Assembly (NCBI GenBank): GCA_958436175.1
Contig: CAUBJF010000003.1
Span: 248,001-312,000, forward strand
Direction: 5' to 3'
Length of the DNA: 64,000 nucleotides
Source: an uncultured Muribaculaceae bacterium
GTDB lineage: Bacteria; Bacteroidota; Bacteroidia; Bacteroidales; Muribaculaceae
Part shown: positions 18,717 to 25,081 of the stretch, piece after piece
How positions within the stretch are numbered: position 1 is the stretch's first letter
Layout of the letters: every line of letters starts with the position of its first letter
Notes under the pieces: model-generated
Seen by the model: only the letters and a program-made list of their open reading frames with translations
Told to the model about the DNA's origin: nothing
Databases searched by the model: none
Made by a program: the position numbers and the translations under genes

Positions 18717-18724
18717 TAACTTTG
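18717..18724 (+). promoter_or_regulatory. -7 box of tRNA-Ser
   Basis: TAACTTTG lies 38 bp before the tRNA. A clear -33 box is not seen. Confidence 0.7.
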
Positions 18725-18762
18725 CACTCGCAAACACGGAATAAGTGTCTTCTAAGACCAAA

Positions 18763-18849
18763 GGAAAGGTGCCGGAGTGGTCGATCGGGGCGGTCTCGAA
18801 AACCGTTGTGCCCTTACGGGCACCCAGGGTTCGAATCCCTGCCTTTCCG
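18763..18849 (+). tRNA. tRNA-Ser (anticodon CGA), probable ICE attachment site
   Basis: 87 nt with a long variable arm (GTGCCC...GGGCAC), acceptor GGAAAGG/CCTTTCC, anticodon loop CTCGAAA (CGA, reading TCG), and T-arm GGGTTCGAATCCC. Base composition and gene content change to ICE type just downstream, and an integrase gene starts 640 bp away. The tRNA 3' end is therefore the likely integration target (inference). Confidence 0.96.
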
Positions 18850-18885
18850 CAACCTAATCGGACGAAAATCAGTCCGAAAGCGACA

Positions 18886-18919
18886 AACCGCAGACTATCA
18901 AATAGTTCTGCGGTTTTTT
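18886..18919 (+). terminator. Terminator downstream of tRNA-Ser
   Basis: AACCGCA-g-ACTAT pairs with ATAGT-tc-TGCGGTT, followed by TTTTC. Confidence 0.85.
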
Positions 18920-18981
18920 CGTGTCTAATCCTTTCGATTCAGGACCGAAATCAGACCAAGAAAAGACCCCATCAGACAAAG

Positions 18982-19171
18982 TTTTGGCACTAAAATGGCA
19001 CTAAGAATTTCAATCTCTGTTTTAGTGCCAAAATAGTGCCAAATAAGAGCCTAACAAAATGTAGGACAGAATGTTACAAAGACATACTTCGGACATAAAA
19101 ACGAAAATAAGCGTCTTTTTTAGGCACTAATAGCGGTTTTGTCCGGTTTTAGTGTCGAGTTAGTGCCAAAA
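18982..19171. repeat. Cluster of TTAGTGCCAAAA repeats in both orientations (putative recombinase arm sites)
   Basis: At least six copies of TTAGTGCCAAAA or close variants. Reverse orientation: 18982-18993, 18995-19004 and about 19121-19130 (diverged). Forward orientation: 19021-19033, 19034-19043, 19147-19158 (diverged) and 19160-19171. They lie between tRNA-Ser and the integrase gene, where arm-type integrase or excisionase sites are found in lambda and CTnDOT. The remaining non-coding sequence, 18920-18981 and 19172-19491, holds no gene I can support. Confidence 0.75.
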
Positions 19172-19469
19172 AGCGTTATAATTATCTGTGTAGTAGTAGA
19201 TTCCAAAGACGCATCTGTGTCATAAAACGGAATATCGGCGACATTTTAACAACAACAAGACACTATGTTAAAGATGATGTCTGAAATCGCATCCGGCATC
19301 ATTTGATAATTCACTGGAAAACAGCGTAACCAACTCGTGTCTTGATTCTGTCGCCGATGTTAAAAATGCGCTATGTCGCTGAAATGACCATGTTTAGACT
19401 TTGAAGTGTCCAATCCATCATAATGTAGAATCCGTTATCATTCCAGTTGCTCGCCAACGATGCGACTGA

Positions 19470-19482
19470 TAACACTAAATCC
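19470..19482 (+). promoter_or_regulatory. TAACACTAAATCC leader motif before the integrase
   Basis: The 13-mer TAACACTAAATCC ends 9 bp before the integrase ATG at 19492. The same 13-mer ends 8 bp before the first xis-like gene (20854-20866), suggesting a shared translational or regulatory leader. Confidence 0.5.
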
Positions 19483-19491
19483 AGCGTTAAG

Positions 19492-20709
19492 ATGAAAAAG
19501 AACACCTTCAAAGTGATGTTCGTAATTCGTCGGAATCAAATCAACCGCGACGGCAAATGCTCGATTGTAATCCGCATTACTGTCAACGGCGAATATGAAC
19601 GATTAAATTCCACTCTGAGCATAGAGCCGGAGTTGTGGGATTCAAAAGCGGCCAAAGCAATCGGTCGCACACAAAAGATACTGGACTTCAACAAGCGTAT
19701 AGAAGAAATCCGGTACGTGCTGCAAGCCCATTACTACGAGTTACAGAAAACTCATGGGTATGTTACAGCCGAGATGGTGAAGAACGCCTATATGGGCGTA
19801 ACCGCCAAAGCAGAATCGCTCATGCCAATCTACGATGAGTTTCTTGCAGAGACTAAAAAGATGATTGGCATCAACAGGAGTGACAAGACCTATCAGAAAT
19901 ATGAACGTTGCAAACGCCGTGTCGTGGAGTTCATGAAGGTCAAATACAATCGCACCGACATCCCTCTACGAGAACTGAAGCCCATATTTCTGACTGACTT
20001 TGCTGTGTTTCTCGCAAGCACATACAAATGCAAGCAGAATACGGTTTACAAGTTCCTCCAGCTCCTGAGGATGGTAATCATAAAGGCTCAGAGGGACGGC
20101 ATTTCTTTCCCCGACCCTTATCTGTCATATAAGATGACACAGGAGAAAGTTGATCGTGGCTATCTCTCGGAGGAAGAAGTGCTGTCGATAGCTACAAAAG
20201 AAATCTCTATCCCTCGTCTCGACCAAGTTCGTGATGTTTTCATCTTCGCGTGCTATACTGGTCTGGCTTATGCTGACATCGCACAACTCCGTGCTGACAA
20301 CATCAAAAAAATGTTTGACGGTAAGTTGTGGATTGTCACTCACAGACAGAAGACTAAGACCAATGTCAATGTTCCGCTTCTCCCGACCGCTGAGAAGATT
20401 CTCCGAAAATATGAAGGAAAATTTCTTGATGGAATCTTACTCCCGGTTTTGAGCAATCAAAAGACCAACGCATATCTGAAGGAGATTGCCGACATCTGCG
20501 GCATCGAGAAGAACCTCACTTTCCATCTGGCGCGCCACACCTTCGCAACGACGATGACACTCGGCAAGGGTGTACCCATCGAATCGGTGAGCAAGATGCT
20601 CGGCCACACAAATATCCAGACCACACAGATCTACGCCCGTATCACCAACGAGAAAATCAGCCATGATATGGAAAATCTCGCAAAAAATCTCGGTAACCTC
20701 GATTTTTAG
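19492..20709 (+). CDS. int: Tyrosine recombinase (ICE integrase)
   Basis: 405 residues from the ATG at 19492. An in-frame TTG 45 bp upstream is less likely. It has an Arm-DNA-binding N-terminus, a SAM-like core-binding domain (~110-200) and a catalytic domain with HLARHTFATTMTLGKGVPIE, MLGHTNIQTTQIYARIT and the Tyr nucleophile. The usual first catalytic Arg (GLR) is replaced: the segment reads YTGLAYADIAQL. Loss of Arg I is known for IntDOT of CTnDOT, so this points to the Bacteroides ICE integrase group. It catalyses site-specific integration and excision, here probably at tRNA-Ser. Confidence 0.94.
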   Translation: MKKNTFKVMFVIRRNQINRDGKCSIVIRITVNGEYERLNSTLSIEPELWDSKAAKAIGRTQKILDFNKRIEEIRYVLQAHYYELQKTHGYVTAEMVKNAYMGVTAKAESLMPIYDEFLAETKKMIGINRSDKTYQKYERCKRRVVEFMKVKYNRTDIPLRELKPIFLTDFAVFLASTYKCKQNTVYKFLQLLRMVIIKAQRDGISFPDPYLSYKMTQEKVDRGYLSEEEVLSIATKEISIPRLDQVRDVFIFACYTGLAYADIAQLRADNIKKMFDGKLWIVTHRQKTKTNVNVPLLPTAEKILRKYEGKFLDGILLPVLSNQKTNAYLKEIADICGIEKNLTFHLARHTFATTMTLGKGVPIESVSKMLGHTNIQTTQIYARITNEKISHDMENLAKNLGNLDF

Positions 20710-20735
20710 TTGATATATAGCTAACTCACTGACAG

Positions 20736-20773
20736 AGCGTCGGCTGCATATCAACAGCCGGCGCTTCGTCTTT
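20736..20773 (+). terminator. Terminator of the integrase gene
   Basis: AGCGTCGGCTG pairs with CAGCCGGCGCT, followed by a T-rich tail. Confidence 0.85.
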
Positions 20774-20794
20774 ATTCGGCTGAAAATTATTTTC

Positions 20795-20817
20795 GGGAAT
20801 GTTCCCGGAACGTTCCC
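20795..20817. promoter_or_regulatory. Palindromic operator upstream of the excision operon (candidate RteC site)
   Basis: GGGAATGTTCC-C-GGAACGTTCCC is a 23-bp inverted repeat with one mismatch. Each arm contains a near-palindromic GGAAYGTTCC, and the two are spaced 11 bp apart. It ends 22 bp before the TAACTTTG box and so abuts the -33 region. In CTnDOT, RteC activates the xis promoter from inverted half-sites just upstream of -33, and an rteC gene lies at 51310. The assignment is inference. Confidence 0.65.
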
Positions 20818-20839
20818 AAGTGTCCTTTCCGTTCCTCCC

Positions 20840-20847
20840 TAACTTTG
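20840..20847 (+). promoter_or_regulatory. -7 box of the excision operon
   Basis: TAACTTTG, 27 bp before the ATG at 20875. It lacks a good -33 box, consistent with activator dependence. Confidence 0.75.
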
Positions 20848-20874
20848 CCGGCGTAACACTAAATCCGAGAAAAA

Positions 20875-21240
20875 ATGGAACAACAGATTACACTGGAAAC
20901 ACTCTATCAGCGCACGGTGACTCTTGAAGAATCCCTCTCGCTGATACTCAACCTCCTCACGAAAGAGGAACGAAAGAAAAAAGAGGCAAAGGACGAGAAA
21001 GATGAAATCTCATCCATTCCTCCCATCCCCAACGCGATGGCCGCCCGTCTGCTCAATATGTCAACCCGACAGCTCCAGCGTGTGCGCCGACGCTACCAGC
21101 TCACATGGATAGAGCGCGGACGCGAGGTATTCTACAATCTCGCTCCATTGCTGAAGGCAATTAGGCGCCTCAACCTCAAATGGAGCGAGGCCACTCTGGA
21201 GGAAATCAGGAAGAAATACAAAAAGGTTCCCGCCGTATGA
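20875..21240 (+). CDS. Helix-turn-helix protein, Xis2c-like
   Basis: 121 residues. A Lys/Glu-rich helical N-terminus is followed by a MerR/excisionase-type winged helix (MAARLLNMSTRQLQRVRRRY, then ERGREVFYNLAPLLKAI). Small proteins of this kind bend DNA to direct the integrase to excision. It is first in an operon whose order matches the CTnDOT xis2c-xis2d-orf3-exc set, and it carries the 13-mer leader shared with int. The stop overlaps the next start (ATGA). Confidence 0.8.
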   Translation: MEQQITLETLYQRTVTLEESLSLILNLLTKEERKKKEAKDEKDEISSIPPIPNAMAARLLNMSTRQLQRVRRRYQLTWIERGREVFYNLAPLLKAIRRLNLKWSEATLEEIRKKYKKVPAV

Positions 21241-21545
21241 TCAGTTCACCGGAATTCAAGACCATCTGCCGGATGATAAAGGAGCTGGAGACAAGGCTCG
21301 ACGACCGTCTTGACGGATTCGGGCGCAAGTTCATAGGAATGTTGCAGGGCTTCTCCATCCTCGACCCCGACAAACAGACCATGACAAGCCGTGAAGTCTG
21401 TGAGCAGTACGGAGTATCCGAAAGGAAGCTCTGCGACATGAGAAAGAACGGCGAGATACCCTTTACCAAGCACGGCACGGCGAAGAACAGCAAGATAACA
21501 TATCGGGTAGCCGATGTTGCCGAGGTGTTCGCAAGCCGCGACTGA
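21237..21545 (+). CDS. Helix-turn-helix protein, Xis2d-like
   Basis: 102 residues. The start is the ATG overlapping the upstream stop as ATGA, so the genes are translationally coupled. An upstream in-frame Met would sit inside the previous gene. The helical N-terminus is followed by an excisionase-type domain: TSREVCEQYGVSERKLCDMR, then PFTKHGTAKNSKITYRVADV. In CTnDOT the second small basic HTH protein works with the first in excision. The role here is by position and fold. Confidence 0.8.
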   Translation: MISSPEFKTICRMIKELETRLDDRLDGFGRKFIGMLQGFSILDPDKQTMTSREVCEQYGVSERKLCDMRKNGEIPFTKHGTAKNSKITYRVADVAEVFASRD

Positions 21546-21629
21546 TAAAAAAACGACACACTTTCACACACAAATAATTCCGCGCCATTCAGGTGGCGCA
21601 AGTATCAAACCCAAAACACTTTTTAATTT

Positions 21630-23120
21630 ATGGCAAAAGACCAGAATTTAGAAGAAGTGCTTATCGCCCGCAACAACGACACCGGGCAGGTAGGCGCGGT
21701 GACCGGACTCAACGAGGACGGCACACCCAAGATGACCGATGTAAAGTCGGCGAAACTCTCTGACCTCGTGAAATTCTCCAAAGGCCAGAATCCGCTGGAG
21801 GCGTTTCTCTCCAACTTCGTGCGCCAGTGCAAGAACCCCACTACCTTCGGATTCTTCCGAGTCCCCGCCGACCGCTACGAGACGGTAGGCACCGTAATCG
21901 GGGACTTCGCAAAAGACCCCGTGGCAAACGCCGATATGTTGAAGAACAACAAAGTCGATCTCCCGCAGGCTACGCAGGACAACAAACAGGAGGCGGCGCA
22001 GACGGCCGAACAGCCCAAGCAGTCGCCGGCAGGCTCCCCGCAGGAGGAACAGCAGGCGCAATCCAACGCACAGGCATCCGCAAAGGAGACCAGACACTCC
22101 GCCATCGACGAGAGCAAAATCGACTGGGCGAACCTCAAGGAGAAATGGGGTATCGACCGCGACGAGTTGGAAAAATCGGGAGACCTCCGCGAGATGCTCT
22201 ACAACCGCAAGTCAAGGGTCGTGACCGTCACCCCGACATTCGCAGGAGAGAAATTCCCCATCGACGCGCGACTGTCATTCCGAACCGATGCTGACGGCAA
22301 TGTAAAGGTGGTACCCCACTTCATACATCGTGAGCCGAAACTCGACCAGAAATTTGAAGGATACGAGTTCAGCAAGGAAGACAAGGCGGCTCTCCGCGAG
22401 ACCGGCAACCTCGGCAAAGTGGTGGAACTGACAGGCAAGAACGGCGAGAAAGTGCCGTCATATGTCAGCATCGACCGCTACACCAACGAAATCGTCTCCG
22501 TCCCGGTCAAGGATGTATATATCCGCGACACTGTGGGTCAGACCAAACTGACCGATGCCGAGATAGGCCAGCTAAAGCGGGGTCAGGCACTTCCTCCGAA
22601 GGAGATAACCGACAAGAACGGCAAGACCTACAACGTGGTGCTTCAGGTGTCGGCAGACCGCAAGGGCGTTGAGTTCGTTCCCGGCGCGGTCAGAAAACAG
22701 GAACAGTCGCAGACACAGACACAAAGCGGCACCACGAATCAGCAGCAGTCGTCGTGGCTCACGAAGGACGGCAAAATCAAGCCTCTTACCAAATGGGCGA
22801 AAATCCCTCTCACTGAACAGCAGCAAAAGGACTACTCCGAGGGTCGCGTGGCGGAACTTACCAACCGCATCGACGACAAGGGTCAGCCCTGCACCGTCTA
22901 TCTCTGGTTCAATCCTGAGAAACAGCGTCCCAACACATCGCTCAACGACCCCCGCGTTAAGGTCGCCGAGGAATCCAAGACCCAGAAAGCCGTCAACAAC
23001 GACGGTCTGACCAACGAGGCGACAAAGCACGTCGCCGAACCTCTCCAGAAATATCAGACGGCACCCAAGAACGAAAACCAGATGCGCCAGCAGCGTAAGC
23101 CTAAAGGCCCGAAGATGTAA
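21630..23120 (+). CDS. DUF4099/DUF3945 ICE protein (orf3 position)
   Basis: 496 residues. The middle (about 155-260, starting IDWANLKEKWGIDRDELEKS) matches the DUF4099 pattern. DUF3945-type segments follow (e.g. GQALPPKEITDKNGKTYNV and the WLTKDGKIKPLTKWAKIPL region). Linkers are Gln-rich and low-complexity (about 120-150 and 360-385). No signal or catalytic motif is visible. Proteins of this architecture are widespread in Bacteroidetes conjugative elements, and the gene sits in the orf3 position of the CTnDOT excision operon. Biochemical role unknown. Confidence 0.8.
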   Translation: MAKDQNLEEVLIARNNDTGQVGAVTGLNEDGTPKMTDVKSAKLSDLVKFSKGQNPLEAFLSNFVRQCKNPTTFGFFRVPADRYETVGTVIGDFAKDPVANADMLKNNKVDLPQATQDNKQEAAQTAEQPKQSPAGSPQEEQQAQSNAQASAKETRHSAIDESKIDWANLKEKWGIDRDELEKSGDLREMLYNRKSRVVTVTPTFAGEKFPIDARLSFRTDADGNVKVVPHFIHREPKLDQKFEGYEFSKEDKAALRETGNLGKVVELTGKNGEKVPSYVSIDRYTNEIVSVPVKDVYIRDTVGQTKLTDAEIGQLKRGQALPPKEITDKNGKTYNVVLQVSADRKGVEFVPGAVRKQEQSQTQTQSGTTNQQQSSWLTKDGKIKPLTKWAKIPLTEQQQKDYSEGRVAELTNRIDDKGQPCTVYLWFNPEKQRPNTSLNDPRVKVAEESKTQKAVNNDGLTNEATKHVAEPLQKYQTAPKNENQMRQQRKPKGPKM

Positions 23121-23130
23121 TCTTCAAAAA

Positions 23131-23188
23131 GCAGGGATAAGACCCTGCACCCCCCGAAACGGCATCCCGGAGAGTCCGGAATCTCCGG
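23131..23188. promoter_or_regulatory. Two hairpins between orf3-like and exc-like genes
   Basis: GCAGGG/CCCTGC (23131-23148) and CCGGAGA/TCTCCGG (23167-23188) are stable stems without T-runs. They may set mRNA stability or coupling within the operon. Confidence 0.4.
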
Positions 23189-23247
23189 CGCTATTTCAAA
23201 GAAACCACTACATCCAAAAATATCCACCCCAATTAAAAAAAGCAAAA

Positions 23248-24423
23248 ATGAAACAGAAAAATCTCACAACCGTCGTGACAGACCATCAGATCACTGCGGA
23301 CACAATCGCCAAAGCCATCGGCGCGAATGAAAAACACGACGGCTATTATCTCGGCAACGGCTATGCCGTGACATGGACAAACGGACAGCTCGTGGAGGCT
23401 ACCTTCTCGCCGCAGGAGAGTTTCGTTCTCTCGACAACGATGGAGAGCCGCCTCGCCTACGCACATAACTTCAAGTTCGCCATGCGCGACTACGACCACC
23501 TTGTCGGCTATAAGAAGTCCGCCGAGGATGCCCGACAGCTCGAAACCATCAAGACCTTGTGGAAGATGAGCCTGACAGTCGTGAACGCCATGCTCCCCGA
23601 CATTACCGGAGATCTCGACTTCCTGAGCCTCTACTACTTCATCGCCTCTCCTGTGGATACCCGTCGTGCATGGCTCCCCGTGCTGAAAAAGAAAGCCATC
23701 GTCCATGCCGTGAACCACGGGCCTCAGAACCGCAAGGAATACGAGAAATGGCTGGAGGAATCCATCTACAACGCCATCGTACAGGCTGCCGAGGAAAACG
23801 CAGAGCTGAAAGGGTCGCCCGCAGTAGAGGAAATATCCGCCAGCGACGCCGCCAAAGATGCGGAATGTGCCGGCGTACCCGCCCCGGCTCCCGGAGAGCA
23901 GCGCGAGGGAGACAACTATATCGGGGTGATTACCGACCGCTGTCCCCTGTTCAACCTCCCGGCCCTGATGATTCAGGCTGCCTGTGAGCTGAACTATACC
24001 CACGAAAAGACAATACTGACAGCATACCGACTGTATGCCAAGAAACTCATATCCTATCCCGCCGTGTTGCAGAACACCATCCCCGGCGGAGTATGGAAAG
24101 CGATGCTCCGCAATATGGAGATGCTGCGTTACAACAGCAGGTGGGGCCGCTCGGTGGGCGAAGGCAAGCCCTCCAAGTGCCACAACTTCCGCAACGGCGA
24201 AAGCGTGTATAACGGATTCGGCATCGTAACCACCGGACTGCACCCCACGGATCTCAGCCGCGACGAGGAAAAGCTATACAACCTTATAGTCAAGCGCGTC
24301 ATCGACGCCTTCACTCCCGACAACTACGGCAAGGAGCGTAAGACTAAAGGCGGAAAAATGAATCGCCGCCGCAAGAACAGAAAGAACAAAGGGTATAAGG
24401 TAAAAACGGTTAAAACCGCTTAG
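23248..24423 (+). CDS. Degenerate type IA topoisomerase (Exc-position, Topo III-like)
   Basis: 391 residues, against about 690 for TopB/Exc. Several blocks align with topoisomerase III in order: IAKAIGANEKHDGYYLGNGY (TOPRIM N-terminus, normally with EKPS just before), YTHEKTILTAYRLYAKKLIS followed by YP (the active-site Tyr block, normally ITYPRT), and IVTTGLHPTDLSRDEEKLYN (core end). The EKPS Glu is changed (VTDHQ), the DxDREGE motif is not recognisable, and the Arg after the active-site Tyr-Pro is lost. The middle domain is replaced by a short Ala/Pro linker (about 190-220), and the C-terminus ends in a Lys/Arg-rich tail. It sits where CTnDOT carries exc. Catalysis is unlikely; a structural role in excision or tra control is inferred. 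Confidence 0.7.
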   Translation: MKQKNLTTVVTDHQITADTIAKAIGANEKHDGYYLGNGYAVTWTNGQLVEATFSPQESFVLSTTMESRLAYAHNFKFAMRDYDHLVGYKKSAEDARQLETIKTLWKMSLTVVNAMLPDITGDLDFLSLYYFIASPVDTRRAWLPVLKKKAIVHAVNHGPQNRKEYEKWLEESIYNAIVQAAEENAELKGSPAVEEISASDAAKDAECAGVPAPAPGEQREGDNYIGVITDRCPLFNLPALMIQAACELNYTHEKTILTAYRLYAKKLISYPAVLQNTIPGGVWKAMLRNMEMLRYNSRWGRSVGEGKPSKCHNFRNGESVYNGFGIVTTGLHPTDLSRDEEKLYNLIVKRVIDAFTPDNYGKERKTKGGKMNRRRKNRKNKGYKVKTVKTA

Positions 24424-24483
24424 ACCCTCTTGAAATCAAGACAGAATAACCATAACTATCTCTCCCGTGTCAGGATAATTTAT

Positions 24484-24491
24484 TATCTTTG
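24484..24491 (+). promoter_or_regulatory. -7 box before the DUF1896 gene
   Basis: TATCTTTG, with no clear -33 box, 99 bp before the ATG at 24590. It leaves a leader that contains a terminator-like hairpin. Confidence 0.55.
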
Positions 24492-24548
24492 CCACTGATT
24501 CGACGTCATTATGTTTTTTGTTTCATTTTTGACGCGGATTTAGTGGTT

Positions 24549-24580
24549 GGACATCGGGAGGGATACCCGGTGTCCTTTTT
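24549..24580 (+). terminator. Attenuator-like hairpin in the DUF1896 leader
   Basis: GGACAtCGGG pairs with CCGgTGTCC, followed by TTTTT. It stands between the promoter and the start codon, 10 bp upstream of the ATG, so it could stop or condition transcription of 24590-31148. Confidence 0.65.
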
Positions 24581-24589
24581 CATTATCCT

Positions 24590-25081
24590 ATGGAAATAGA
24601 GGGCATCGGCAACCACTATATCCGAATCCCCCCGATGAAACATAACATAGAATTGCCGGAGGCAGACTTCTTCCAAGTCTATCTCCGAGGTCATCTCGTT
24701 GACCATCATTTTCCCCAGAGAAATAATAAAAAATTCATAGAAACCCGCTCGGATGACGCATACGACACATTTGTGTCTGCGCGTCTGGAGGGCAAGCCCG
24801 TACCAATAGCCAGGGAGGTGGCGATGCGCACGCTCCTTGCCGGGCTGTATGTGTCGCGCTACGACATAATATATAATGTGGTGGAGGAAAACCTCTGGTT
24901 GCGTCTGCCGTCGGAGTATATGCCTGACTTCGCCGTGCATCTACTCGGACAGAAACCCGTCAGCGACATACTCGACCGCTACGAGGTCAACGGTGACTTC
25001 CTCGACAGGGAGACACATCAACCGATGCTGACCGAACTGCTCGGAACAATTACCGAAATACTGGACGGCTATGGCTTATAA
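24590..25081 (+). CDS. DUF1896-family ICE protein
   Basis: 163 residues, soluble, no signal. Features typical of this small Bacteroidetes mobile-element family are visible: the AYDTFVSARLEGKPVPIARE core, then AMRTLLAGLYVSRYD and VEENLWLRLP. The function is unknown; the family usually lies directly upstream of the large helicase/methylase of conjugative transposons, as here. Its stop codon lies 11 bp inside the next gene. Confidence 0.8.
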   Translation: MEIEGIGNHYIRIPPMKHNIELPEADFFQVYLRGHLVDHHFPQRNNKKFIETRSDDAYDTFVSARLEGKPVPIAREVAMRTLLAGLYVSRYDIIYNVVEENLWLRLPSEYMPDFAVHLLGQKPVSDILDRYEVNGDFLDRETHQPMLTELLGTITEILDGYGL

